Part shown: one piece after another, positions 44,846 to 53,363 of the stretch
Numbering within the stretch: the stretch's first letter is position 1
Layout: each line of letters begins with the position of its first letter
Assembly (NCBI GenBank): GCA_964584935.1
Contig: CAZPBN010000007.1
Coordinates: forward strand, 1 to 64,000
Length of the DNA: 64,000 nt
Source of the DNA: CAZPBN01 sp964584935
Lineage (GTDB): Bacteria > Acidobacteriota > Aminicenantia > Aminicenantales > Aminicenantaceae
Reading direction: 5' to 3'
Translations under genes and position numbers: made by a program
Notes under the pieces: model-generated
Database searches by the model: none
Told to the model about the DNA's origin: nothing
Seen by the model: only the letters and a program-made list of their open reading frames with translations

Positions 44846-45468
44846 TTAAAATGGCCAGAAAATGGGGATGAGAATGATGCTCACAATAACAATCATGACT
44901 TCCAGGGGAAATCCCATTCGCCAGTAGTCACTGAATTTATAACCTCCCGGTCCCATGACTAGTGTATTCGATTGATGACCAATGGGGGTCAAGAAGGCGC
45001 AGCCCCCCCCCACAGCAATAGCCATCAAAAATGGATCCACAGAGGCATTAAAATATAAGAGGGGGGATTTCCGCTTTTTCTTGCCAGATACAATCCCACC
45101 GGCATAAGAATGGCAAGAGCCCCCACATTATTCATAAAAGCCGAGGCAACAGCCACCACTACGGTTAAAACAATAATTTGCACCACCAGCTTTTTCCCAA
45201 CTTTTAACACCCAGGAAGCAATCACATCGATAAGACCTGAATTCTTCAAAGCACTGCTAATGATGAGCACAGCAGCTACTGTGATGACCGCAGGATGTGC
45301 GAATCCCGAAAATACTTTTTCCTCAGAGACAATGCCAGCAAGGACCAAAATGAACAAAGCAATCAAGGCAACGATATCATAACGGAGTTTCCCCCAGGCA
45401 AAAAGGATAAGAGCTACGCCCAGGGTGATAAAAACAATGACTTGATCCATGCTGTCTAAAGGTATCAT
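44846..45468 (-). pseudogene. SLC13/anion-transporter gene with large internal deletion
   Basis: The first 140 codons (from 45468) encode the N-terminal helices of an SLC13/DASS-type sodium-coupled anion transporter (VIFITLGVALILFAWGK... SGFAHPAVITVAAVLIISSALK...AFMNNVGALAILMPVGLYLARK). At about 45053 the frame jumps from PSYILMPL to a second frame with ASVDPFLMAIAVGGG and HQSNTLVMGPGGYKFSDYWR..., the extreme C-terminus of the same family. About 380 residues in between, including the TrkA-C domains of this subfamily, are missing. The residual frames read 147 and 64 residues. A run of nine G bases sits near the junction (45004-45012), and the family's GAS is here GGG. Non-functional. Confidence 0.9.
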
Positions 45469-45596
45469 AAAATGATTTTCTTCCCAAGTTTAAAATGGAT
45501 TCTGGGAAAAATAAGAATGACCTTCTCCTGCTTCATTTCTATTGAAATTCAATAAACAACATCAATGATCAGGATAACATTAAAGGAGTTTGAGAG

Positions 45597-45662
45597 ATGA
45601 ATAAAACAGAGGGGACGACCATAGACCGCTGGATCATATCTCACACTCTTTTTTTTGATTAA
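45597..45662 (+). pseudogene. Orphan gene start, 21 codons
   Basis: TAAAGGAG at ideal spacing precedes an ATG and reads MNKTEGTTIDRWIISHTLFF before a TAA. The strong ribosome site with so short a frame suggests the 5' end of a deleted gene. The rest of 45469-45751 shows nothing else. Confidence 0.35.
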
Positions 45663-45751
45663 AATTGAAAAAAATAATGGGAATTGAATATTATAATATA
45701 ACTTTATTCACCGACTCTCCAATCTCTGTACTCTTTTTTGGGTATTCTTGA

Positions 45752-46195
45752 TTTCAGAAACTCCGGAATCCGCCTAACAAAAATGAATTCCAATCCTATC
45801 TATCGGATATCTTTACAAACTTCCCTGTCGGCATAGTTTATCTTTATGGGTCTTATGCAAAGGGAACTCAAAATTCAAACAGCGATATCGACATAGCCCT
45901 TGTTTTTAAGAATAACCTGAATCCACTGAAGAGACTTAAAATCGAAATGCAGATTGCTTCAATCTTGGAAAAAGAGTTTCAGTCCAAATTTGACATTCGT
46001 TGTATAAACGATGCCCCATTGCGAGTAAAGGGTGAAATTATCACACATGGCCAGCTTATTTACTGTTCAGATGAAAATCTCCGAATTTTCTTTGAAACAT
46101 TCATCAGAGATCGATATTTCGATTTTCTCCCCATACTTCACTCCATGAGAAGGATTTATTTCAATTCCATAAAAACAAGAGGTCTCATTGGTTGA
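45752..46195 (+). pseudogene. MntA-type nucleotidyltransferase antitoxin, start lost
   Basis: From just after a TGA at 45749-45751 the frame reads LRNPPNKNEFQSYLSDIF-TNFPVGIVYLYGSYAKGTQN-SNSDIDIALVFK..., containing the GSYxxGxxxxxSDIDIAL signature of MNT minimal nucleotidyltransferases. These antitoxins AMPylate or otherwise neutralise HEPN toxins. No ATG, GTG or TTG is in frame before the motif; the first ATG is at 45947, after it, so the 82-residue downstream ORF lacks the catalytic core. The frame ends at 46195, overlapping the next, HepT-like frame, as in intact MNT/HEPN operons. Either a start was lost or a rare start is used; loss is more likely because its partner is truncated too. Confidence 0.75.
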
Positions 46196-46317
46196 ACCCG
46201 AAGTTATTGAGAATAAAATTAAAAAACTCCAGGAATTTCTAGAAAGACTATTGAAGCTTGTCAACATGGATAAACAAAACTTTCTTTCTGATTTTAGAAA
46301 TTTAGAAAGTAAATTCT
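46188..46317 (+). pseudogene. Truncated HepT-like HEPN toxin
   Basis: A TTG at 46188 overlaps the MNT stop and reads MVEPEVIENKIKKLQEFLER-LLKLVNMDKQNFLSDFRNLESK, the N-terminal helix of HepT/DUF86 proteins. The protein-like part stops after about 43 codons, where the DNA becomes the end of the converging glycosyltransferase gene; the frame continues to 46505 only as antisense of it. The RX4-6H catalytic motif, which lies near residue 100 in the family, is missing, so it cannot cut RNA. Confidence 0.75.
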
Positions 46318-47493
46318 TTATCGGGTCATGTGATCAAAAAGTTTCAAATACTTTTCTATTATTTTTGACCACGAATAATTTTCCTTTATATAGAATTGTC
46401 CATTTTTCCCCAGCTCTTTTCTTAATTGTTCATCTTTCCGCAGAAGATTCAAGGACTCTTCAAATTCATTATAATTGGAATAATACAGACCGCTTTTCCC
46501 TTTAATGCAGTGCTGCTTGAGAGGATTTGTTTTTTCCTGTACCAAAATCGGGGTTTGAGCAGCCATTGATTCCAGCGCTGCCATACACAAACTTTCAAAA
46601 TGGGAAGGGTGAACGGTTATCAGGGCTGAACTCATAGCCCTGTTCTTTTCTCCTTCAGATAAAAATCCAAGATATTTTATACGAGGATGAGAGGGCAGTT
46701 GCATCAATAAATTCCCAACCAGAACCAGAGTTATATTGTTATTTTTTTTATGATACTCCAGAAAAAAATCAATCAGTTCTTGGCATCCTTTTCCCGGCTC
46801 AATTCTCCCCGCATACAGAATAAAAGGATTTCGAATGCCGTATTTCTCCTTAAATTGGGCTGTTCCTTTTTCAGAAGGAATTTTAACTCCCACTCCAACG
46901 GTTTCCTGATATTTCCCTTCAAAGGAGAATTGCCGGCTCAGCATTTCCTTTTCGGATTGGGTGTTAAACATAAACGCCTGGGGATATGAAAACACTTCTT
47001 TCATCATATCAAGATACAAAGGCGGCTCGTCATGAGCTGTGGGCACAAGGACCCGGTTCTTATGAACAGCTTTCAATCCCCAATAAGTATTGTAATAGAG
47101 ATAAGTAAAAAAGATGAAAATGTCGTGGTCATCTTCTTCTTTTTTCAATGCATCGATAAGAGAGGGACAATAAGGCCCCTGTCTTTCCAGCCACTCGATT
47201 TCATCTTCATAGGTATGATTGTTAAAAAATATCCAGGAGGAGTAGTCATTGAATGAATCCATATCTCTTTCTTTTTCAACCGGGAAGCGTTTGACCACAA
47301 TTCCCTGGATTGTTGTGGTCCCGGGAGAATATTCATTTTTCCAGGTGGTATAATCTTTTGCGGTGGTTGTATACACAGTGCAGTCACAACCTGCCTTAAC
47401 CAACCGCTCTGCAATTTGACTGCAGTGAAGTTCTGAGCCCCCCATAACTTCCTTTCCATACCTCTGAATGACAAACGCTATTCTCTTCGTCAT
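46318..47493 (-). CDS. GT4 family glycosyltransferase (type A)
   Basis: A 391-residue GT-B fold transferase. The N-terminal MTKRIAFVIQRYGKEVMGGSELHCSQI has the usual glycine loop for the acceptor side; the C-terminal domain has LYAGRIEPGKGCQELIDFF (about 227-245) and the catalytic-type EX7E site FESLCMAALES (about 302-312). It is clearly similar to the 391-residue gene at 49624-50799. It is the last gene of the five-gene operon, 5 bp after its neighbour, and ends against the truncated HepT. It should act at the cytoplasmic side of glycan assembly; donor and acceptor sugars cannot be read from sequence. Confidence 0.93.
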   Translation of the reverse strand: MTKRIAFVIQRYGKEVMGGSELHCSQIAERLVKAGCDCTVYTTTAKDYTTWKNEYSPGTTTIQGIVVKRFPVEKERDMDSFNDYSSWIFFNNHTYEDEIEWLERQGPYCPSLIDALKKEEDDHDIFIFFTYLYYNTYWGLKAVHKNRVLVPTAHDEPPLYLDMMKEVFSYPQAFMFNTQSEKEMLSRQFSFEGKYQETVGVGVKIPSEKGTAQFKEKYGIRNPFILYAGRIEPGKGCQELIDFFLEYHKKNNNITLVLVGNLLMQLPSHPRIKYLGFLSEGEKNRAMSSALITVHPSHFESLCMAALESMAAQTPILVQEKTNPLKQHCIKGKSGLYYSNYNEFEESLNLLRKDEQLRKELGKNGQFYIKENYSWSKIIEKYLKLFDHMTR

Positions 47494-47498
47494 GAACC

Positions 47499-48560
47499 TC
47501 AGATATCCTTTAATTTTTGAAGAAGAAAATCCTCTAATCCTTTTTCTTTAAACCTTTGTAAACTCTGTTTTTGTCTTTTGATTATTTCGTTTCTTATCTG
47601 GTTATTACGGGCAACAATATCGACCAATTCGGAAATATAATCTATCTTTTTTTTATTAATAAGAATTCCAGCGCCATCCAGAGTGTAAGGAACAGCTGTG
47701 CAATTATAAGCAAGGATGGGAACATCAAATACCATGCTTTCTATAAAAGGCAATCCAAAACCTTCATGTTCACTCATTGACAGAAACAGGTCCGAAGCTT
47801 TGTAAATGGCAAACATTTCTTCATCCGGAATATGGCCAGTGAAACAGATCTCCTCTGGTTTGAGATAAAATTCATCAGCCAGGCGTATCAAACTTTGATA
47901 ATATTTGGGAAGAGAGGATGTTTTTCCAATCACAATCAATCTGACTAAAGGGGAAATGAATTTTTTGTAGTAAAAAACAACTTTTATAAGGTCATCGATT
48001 TTTTTATTGGGAACAATACGACCGACAAATACAATATTTATCCTGTCGTCATTAAACAAGTTATATATAAACTTGCTTTCCGATTTCTCATACTTATCAA
48101 AATCAACAAAAAGAGAAAAAACTTCGGTTTGTTCATATCCCATCTCTTCAAGTTCACTGCGGTTGTATTCTGAATCTGCAAAAGCCAAATCCACATGGGA
48201 AACAAGTGATTGGAGCTCTTTTCTCCCTAGCATTGAAATTCTGGTCATTTCCTCGCTGTAATCAATGAAGAACTCGGGTGGAGTTATATTGTGATAAATC
48301 ATCACTTTTTTATTCGAAAGTTCCATAAATTCCTTAGTCAAAGGAGAAGGGAGGGCATAATGGAGAATTGTTATATCAGAACGTTCCGGCTTCTTAAAAT
48401 TTTTAAAAAATTCCGAATCATTTTCCAGATCCTCGTCACAATTCAAACAATAAATCTGGGAGGAAAAACCCTTTGATCTAAGGAACTGCTTCATATGAAG
48501 CCCTGTATCTCCAATCGCATCTCCTTTGTGAAAAGCAGGTATCAGTTGATCGATTCTCAC
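47499..48560 (-). CDS. GT4 family glycosyltransferase (type B)
   Basis: A 353-residue GT-B transferase, starting MRIDQLIPAFHKGDAIGDTGLHMKQFL. The C-terminal nucleotide-sugar domain includes FVGRIVPNKKIDDLIKVVFYYKKF (about 188-211) and the EX7E motif EHEGFGLPFIESMVF (about 270-284). It is clearly similar to the next gene (48557-49624), including LILHYALP/VIFHFSIGSPVSK, MIYHNITPPEFFIDY and FTGHI segments, so the two look like duplicates. It overlaps the upstream gene by 4 bases (ATGA). Confidence 0.93.
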   Translation of the reverse strand: MRIDQLIPAFHKGDAIGDTGLHMKQFLRSKGFSSQIYCLNCDEDLENDSEFFKNFKKPERSDITILHYALPSPLTKEFMELSNKKVMIYHNITPPEFFIDYSEEMTRISMLGRKELQSLVSHVDLAFADSEYNRSELEEMGYEQTEVFSLFVDFDKYEKSESKFIYNLFNDDRINIVFVGRIVPNKKIDDLIKVVFYYKKFISPLVRLIVIGKTSSLPKYYQSLIRLADEFYLKPEEICFTGHIPDEEMFAIYKASDLFLSMSEHEGFGLPFIESMVFDVPILAYNCTAVPYTLDGAGILINKKKIDYISELVDIVARNNQIRNEIIKRQKQSLQRFKEKGLEDFLLQKLKDI

Positions 48561-49624
48561 TTTTTGCTAATCTTTTCAATGTGATTGAATAGAATCCGGC
48601 TTATATTCTCCCTGTTGTATTTATCCAAAGCTCTTGTTTGGGGATCAATGATATCCTTTCTCATCTTCTGATTTTTGTTCATCATATCCAGAAAACCTGC
48701 CACTTCAATGAATTTTTTCTTATACAAAATCACTCCTCCCCCGTTCATGGTTTCTTCAACCGCTCCTGCAGCATAGGCAATAACCGGTTTTTTCATATAA
48801 AAAGCTTCCAAAAGAGGGACCCCGAATCCTTCATGTTCACTCATGCTGAGATAGCAATCCGAAAGGCGGTAATAAGAAACCAGCTCCGGGAAATCAACAT
48901 GGCCGGTGAAGTGAATATCAGATATATCTAATCTGTCAATAAGCTCCCTAAGGGAAGCGAAGTATTTTTCCATTCCTCTATAGTCTCCAGCCAGTATAAG
49001 CTGGGAGTTCGGATTGAATAATTTCTTATAAAAATAAAAAACCTTTATAATATCTTCATACTTTTTGTTAGGAATGAGTCTTCCCACAAATAGGAGGGTA
49101 GTCTTTCCATTTGAAAACATTCGCTTCACCAATGGATTCCCTTCAATATCAAATTTTGAAAAGTTCAAAAGAATGGGTAAAACTCCGGTGTTGGAATACC
49201 CTGCTTTTTCCAGCTCCTTTCGGTTGAATTCAGAATCTCCGAGAGCTAAATCCACTTTATCAGAGAAAAGTTTTATTTCCAGACGTCCTTTATAGCACTC
49301 CCTTGTTAATATGCGGTGATAATCCAGGAAAAATTGGTGAGGAGTTATGTTATGATAAATCATTATTTTCTTATCAGGAATACGGAAAAACATCTTTGAA
49401 ACAGGGGAACCAATTGAAAAATGAAATATCACAATATTCTCAGAAGAGCTGTATCTTTTGTATTCTTTATAGTCGGTTATATATCCTGCCATCCGAGGAT
49501 CATAGAATTTCACAAATATCTCAGATTCAAATCCTTTTTCCCTCAACAAACTCTGTATTTCAAGCATTTCATCTGAAATGGCATCCCCAAAGGTTAAAGA
49601 CGTGGCAAATTGATGAATCTCCAC
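48557..49624 (-). CDS. GT4 family glycosyltransferase (type B, duplicate)
   Basis: A 355-residue GT-B transferase, starting MEIHQFATSLTFGDAISDEMLEIQSLL. Shared with the 47499 gene are KIMIYHNITPHQFFLDY, LLFVGRLIPNKKYEDIIKVFYFYKKLF (about 190-216), DIHFTGHVDFPELVSYYRLSDCYLSMSEHEGFGVP and an EX7E site at about 276-284. It overlaps the upstream gene by 1 base and the downstream one by 4, so all are cotranslated. The two B-type genes lie between the two A-type genes. Confidence 0.93.
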   Translation of the reverse strand: MEIHQFATSLTFGDAISDEMLEIQSLLREKGFESEIFVKFYDPRMAGYITDYKEYKRYSSSENIVIFHFSIGSPVSKMFFRIPDKKIMIYHNITPHQFFLDYHRILTRECYKGRLEIKLFSDKVDLALGDSEFNRKELEKAGYSNTGVLPILLNFSKFDIEGNPLVKRMFSNGKTTLLFVGRLIPNKKYEDIIKVFYFYKKLFNPNSQLILAGDYRGMEKYFASLRELIDRLDISDIHFTGHVDFPELVSYYRLSDCYLSMSEHEGFGVPLLEAFYMKKPVIAYAAGAVEETMNGGGVILYKKKFIEVAGFLDMMNKNQKMRKDIIDPQTRALDKYNRENISRILFNHIEKISKK

Positions 49625-50799
49625 TATTTCTCCTTTTCCAGTTGCTCAATAACAGATAAATATTTTTTCTCAATGATATTCCAGGTGTAATTGTTTTCAA
49701 AATATTTTCTTCCATTCTCACCCATAGCTTTACAGAATTCGGGATTAAAAACCAGTAAATTCAATGCTTCTCTGAACTCGGCATAATGTTCATAATAAAG
49801 TCCTCCATTGCTTCTTATGCACTGCCCTTTTAAAACCCGGCACCGTGCATTCGCCAAAACAGGCTTTTTTAATGCCCAGGCTTCAAGAGCCACCATGGAA
49901 AGGCTTTCATAATAGGAAGGCATCATTAAAATAGATGATCCATCCAAAGCGCTGAATTTATCTTCTTCTGATAAAAATCCGAGATATATAATATCTGAAG
50001 AGGAAGGGATATTTATTTTTGTATTACCAATTAAAACCAATTTTATATCCGAGTCAATTTCCTTTTTAAATAAAAGAAAATATCTAAATAGTTCATCACA
50101 TCCTTTATTCTCATCTATTCTCCCTATATACACGAGGTAATCATTCTCAATACCATACTTTTCACAGAACTCCGTCCCTGAAAAATAGGATGGTATTTTG
50201 GTTCCCACTCCCACAATATCTCCAAGAATATGTTCATTTTGGGAAACAGCATTGATCATCATCTTTTCTTCCAAGGAATTATAAATAAAGGCTCTCGGCT
50301 TCTTGAATAATTTCTTAAAAATATTAAGATTCACAACCGGATCTTCTTCTGCCGTCGGAACCAGTATGCTCTTATCCGGCACCAGATTGATTCCCCAATA
50401 AGAATGATAATAGCGATAACTGAAGAAAATGAAGTAGTCATAAACATGTTCATTCTTTTTTATGTATTGAATGAGCGCCGGCGACATGGGCCCCTCTTCA
50501 TTCAACCATCTCATTTCATCTTCTTCTCTATGCTTGTTATTCAGTATATAATCCTGAATTCTCCCAAATCGGATTGGATTCCTGGATCGGGTAACCGGGA
50601 ATCTTCTTATCAATATTCCGTTTATCGTTTCTTCATCCTGGTCATAATAATCCCTCCAAGAAATATAATCATGAGCTTTAGTGGTTAAAACCTCCACGTC
50701 AAAATGCCTTTTCATTAATTCAGCAATCCACCGGCAATGCAGTTCAGCTCCACCATTGATGTCAAGACCATATCTTTGAACAACAAACGCCAATTTCAT
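49624..50799 (-). CDS. GT4 family glycosyltransferase (type A, duplicate)
   Basis: A 391-residue GT-B transferase, starting MKLAFVVQRYGLDINGGAELHCRWI, with YIGRIDENKGCDELFRYFLLFKK (about 226-248) and the EX7E site YESLSMVALEAWALKKPVL (about 299-317). It is the closest in-window relative of 46318-47493: same length, same VVQRYG...GGAELHC start, same EVLTTKAHDYISWR... versus VYTTTAKDYTTWK..., and similar ends. It overlaps both neighbours by 1-4 bases. Confidence 0.93.
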   Translation of the reverse strand: MKLAFVVQRYGLDINGGAELHCRWIAELMKRHFDVEVLTTKAHDYISWRDYYDQDEETINGILIRRFPVTRSRNPIRFGRIQDYILNNKHREEDEMRWLNEEGPMSPALIQYIKKNEHVYDYFIFFSYRYYHSYWGINLVPDKSILVPTAEEDPVVNLNIFKKLFKKPRAFIYNSLEEKMMINAVSQNEHILGDIVGVGTKIPSYFSGTEFCEKYGIENDYLVYIGRIDENKGCDELFRYFLLFKKEIDSDIKLVLIGNTKINIPSSSDIIYLGFLSEEDKFSALDGSSILMMPSYYESLSMVALEAWALKKPVLANARCRVLKGQCIRSNGGLYYEHYAEFREALNLLVFNPEFCKAMGENGRKYFENNYTWNIIEKKYLSVIEQLEKEK

Positions 50800-51377
50800 T
50801 TCAATATTTCTTTCTCCAAAGCTTTTTCTCGTTTCCCTAGAAAATCAAAGTCCTTTTCCAGAATTCTGGCCTTATTTTTAAGGTGTTCTTCTTCTATCTT
50901 TAATTTTGTGAGTTCCACGATGATATTGTGTTCCACGCTGTGAAGATGCTTGGTGTATTCTTTCGTCGTTTTAAGCTCATCATTTAATTTTTTTATCTCC
51001 ATCTCAGTTTTTTTGCTCAGCAGATCCAATCTTCGGTTTGTATCATCAAGGATCCGAATGGTATTGCATAATTCTTCATAAACCGGCAGCACAAGTAATT
51101 TAATAAATGGAAAAAACGGACTCATTATTTTAAGCAATAGTTGTCTGGCTTTTCCTTTAACTCCGGAAGCTTTCCCCTCTAATTCAGTAACGGATTGCAA
51201 ATCCTTATCAATATAAAGCGCTTCCTCAGGAATCGAATCAAAATCATGTTCACTTGGTTGTGAGGCAATTTTTTTCTTAATTTGTTCCATTATGTGAGCA
51301 ACATCGATATTGTCATAATCAATCTTAATCTCATGCTGTTCATCGTTTGGTTCATTTTGTATTTTCTCTTCAGTCAT
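50796..51377 (-). CDS. Coiled-coil protein of the glycan operon
   Basis: A 193-residue soluble protein, first gene of the GT operon. Near the N-terminus IDYDNIDVAHIMEQIKKKI (about 19-37) matches an I-D-V-x-x-I-M-x-x-I motif known at the front of many polysaccharide methyltransferases and glycosyltransferases. A hydrophobic patch (MSPFFPFIKLLVLPVYEELCNTI, about 89-111) is followed by a long coiled coil (about 112-190, rich in Lys/Glu). No enzyme domain is present, so it may be a docking or scaffolding part. GGAGGAAATGAA precedes the ATG. The start overlaps the second gene by 4 bases. Confidence 0.85.
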   Translation of the reverse strand: MTEEKIQNEPNDEQHEIKIDYDNIDVAHIMEQIKKKIASQPSEHDFDSIPEEALYIDKDLQSVTELEGKASGVKGKARQLLLKIMSPFFPFIKLLVLPVYEELCNTIRILDDTNRRLDLLSKKTEMEIKKLNDELKTTKEYTKHLHSVEHNIIVELTKLKIEEEHLKNKARILEKDFDFLGKREKALEKEILK

Positions 51378-51502
51378 TTCATTTCCTCCATTTATAGCTC
51401 ATGCCTATGTGAGTTATGTTCATCTATGGATACAGGGCTATAAATTAGAATTAAAGCTAAAAACCTTTCTATTCATATCCATATTTTTATCAAATATGTT
51501 AT

Positions 51503-51715
51503 TTAAGATTTCTTTTTATACATAAAGTCTTCGTAAACACTTTGAACATCCAGAATATCCGGTAAAGGACGGAGCCTCATTTCCTCTATTTCCTTAATAT
51601 CTTTTTCTTTTAAAATCCCCTGCTTTTTCTTATCAGCTATTCTCTTTTCTATTTGTTCTATGATTTTCTTCTTTTCCTTTTCATTGATGCCATTTATCTT
51701 TAAAAAATCTTCCAT
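51503..51715 (-). CDS. Small charged protein next to the glycan operon
   Basis: About 70 residues from the ATG at 51715, preferred because GGAGG stands 7 bases upstream; the frame is open 26 codons further to 51793. A Lys/Glu-rich helix (EKEKKKIIEQIEKRIADKKK) is followed by EMRLRPLPDILDVQSVYEDFMYK. The last part resembles the short LRPLPD segments seen near N-termini of polysaccharide methyltransferases, so it may belong with the glycan operon 125 bp downstream, but that is a guess. No named family. Confidence 0.5.
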   Translation of the reverse strand: MEDFLKINGINEKEKKKIIEQIEKRIADKKKQGILKEKDIKEIEEMRLRPLPDILDVQSVYEDFMYKKKS

Positions 51716-52148
51716 TCCTATCCTCCGGGAAAACAATTGTTCTGTATCATCATAATTATTAGGCATTTTAATGGATTTAAACGTTATGTGCAATATGTAG
51801 TTGAAGAGAAGTTTCCCCTTTTTCTAAGGCTCTATTAAAGACAGAGAATCATTAAATATTGATAGGGCTTTGACGGTTTTTTCCTATCCTTGCTTTCGGA
51901 TTGGCATTTATTCAAATCCACAGGGAATCCAATGTTATTTTTCCTATTTGTCGCAGAGTGAAGCCCGATGCGGGGATCGTTCCCTGCCTGCGGGTGAAAA
52001 ATCTTGCGTTTGTGGAAATTCATTGACCGGATTGGTAATACTGTTATTATGTTAGGAAGGACAAAATGAGGGTCTTTCCTCTATTTTCTTGCACAGTGAG
52101 TTTTTCTGTGATAATTTTTAGTCATATTATATGGAATAAGGAAGTATA
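51716..52148. other. 433-bp intergenic region with one GC-rich hairpin
   Basis: Apart from a GC-rich seven-pair hairpin GCGGGGA/TCCCTGC at 51970-51987 with a TCGT loop, and a possible extended -10 (TGTGATAAT, 52107-52115) for the following gene, nothing is recognised. ORFs of 61-62 residues on both strands overlap here and look like chance. Confidence 0.4.
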
Positions 52149-52619
52149 ATGTCAGAAATAAGAAATCAACGAATTATCGGAGTTATCGGGGGTGCCAATC
52201 CTGATGAAAAAGCCTTAAAAGATGCCTTCACAGTAGGACATCTGATTGGAGAAAACAATGCTATTCTTTTATGTGGAGGCCTCTCCGGAGTTATGGAAGC
52301 GGCTGCCGGGGGAGCCAAAGAAGCCGGAGGATTAACCATAGGAGTGCTCCCCGGATTTTCCCGTTCCGATGCGAATCCATTCATTGACATCCCCATCGTC
52401 ACGGGATTAGGCTACAGCCGTAACTCTCTTGTTGCCATGAACTCTGATATTCTCATTGCTATTGACGGGCAATTCGGAACATTATCAGAAATTGCCTACG
52501 GCCGCATATACAAAAAAAAAATTATTGGACTCAACACCTGGAATATTAATGGAGTCATAAGGGCTGAATCAGCAGAAAAAGCTGTCCAAATGGCTTTAAA
52601 CAACACACTGAATTTTTAA
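52149..52619 (+). CDS. TIGR00725 (LOG-like Rossmann) family protein
   Basis: A 156-residue protein of the SLOG/LOG-like superfamily, known as TIGR00725. IGVIGGANPDEKALKDAFTVGHLIGE, LLCGGLSGVMEAAAGGAKEAGGLTIGVLPG (about 38-67, with the GGLSGVM and GAK segments of the nucleotide site) and GYSRNSLVAMNSDILIAIDGQFGTLSEIAYGR (about 94-125) are diagnostic; the fully catalytic LOG motif PGGxGTxxE is not present as such. Molecular role is not known. The stop overlaps truA by one base (TAATG), so the two are co-translated. Confidence 0.92.
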   Translation: MSEIRNQRIIGVIGGANPDEKALKDAFTVGHLIGENNAILLCGGLSGVMEAAAGGAKEAGGLTIGVLPGFSRSDANPFIDIPIVTGLGYSRNSLVAMNSDILIAIDGQFGTLSEIAYGRIYKKKIIGLNTWNINGVIRAESAEKAVQMALNNTLNF

Positions 52620-53350
52620 TGCTTCAAAACTACAAAATTCTCATTAGCTACGATGGCACTGATTTTCATGGGTGGCAGAGGCAGTCTCATAAACCCACTA
52701 TTCAGGGAATCATTGAAGATTCCCTATTAAAAATCACAAAAAATAGAATCAGTATTACTGGAGCAGGGAGAACAGACGCAGGAGTTCATGCCCAAGGACA
52801 AATAGCAAACTTCAAAGCTGATATCCGACTTAATGAAAATGAACTTTTTTTTGCATTGAATTCCCATCTTCCCGGTTCTATCAGAATAAACTCAGTGGAA
52901 AAAGTTAACCACGAATTTCACTCTATAAAAATGGCAAAATCGAAAATTTACCAATACAGAATATTCAACAGTCCCTATATGAGCCCATTCATACACAGGT
53001 ATGTTTATCAGTGGAATTCTCCCCTGGATATTGAATCCATGAAAAAAGGAGCCTGTCTTTTTATCAGAGAAGATGACTTTTCAGCCTTTTCTTCCAATCG
53101 GCTTTTATACCCAGTAAGGAAAGTAACCATTTCGGATATACAAAAAAACGAGGATGAAATCATTTATACAGTTGAAGCCAATGGATTTTTAAGATATATG
53201 GTTCGATCCATGGTGGGGACACTCCTTGAAATCGGCAGAGGCAAAGTCAAACCTGATATTATCGATCAATTGTTCAGAGAAAAAAAAAGAACCCTTTCCA
53301 GTCCCACAGCTCCTGCAAAAGGACTTTGTCTGATAAAAGTCAACCTATAA
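52619..53350 (+). CDS. truA: tRNA pseudouridine(38-40) synthase TruA
   Basis: A 243-residue pseudouridine synthase that converts uridines 38-40 in the anticodon arm of several tRNAs. YKILISYDGTDFHGWQRQSHKPTIQG at the N-terminus and the catalytic GAGRTDAGVHAQGQ (about 53-66, Asp in RTDAGVH) are intact, as are VNHEFHSIKMAKSKIYQYRIF and the C-terminal FLRYMVRSMVGTLLEIGRGK. Normal length. It follows the TIGR00725 gene on its last base. Confidence 0.97.
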   Translation: MLQNYKILISYDGTDFHGWQRQSHKPTIQGIIEDSLLKITKNRISITGAGRTDAGVHAQGQIANFKADIRLNENELFFALNSHLPGSIRINSVEKVNHEFHSIKMAKSKIYQYRIFNSPYMSPFIHRYVYQWNSPLDIESMKKGACLFIREDDFSAFSSNRLLYPVRKVTISDIQKNEDEIIYTVEANGFLRYMVRSMVGTLLEIGRGKVKPDIIDQLFREKKRTLSSPTAPAKGLCLIKVNL

Positions 53351-53363
53351 AGATTTAACCTTT

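Noticed and set aside
46318..46505. Continuation of the HepT-like frame to 46505
   Set aside because: From 46318 it is antisense to the well-supported glycosyltransferase, and its residues no longer match HepT.
51835..52055. Two overlapping ORFs of 61-62 residues on opposite strands
   Set aside because: No ribosome site, low-complexity or odd composition, and mutual overlap; they look like chance frames in a hairpin-rich gap.
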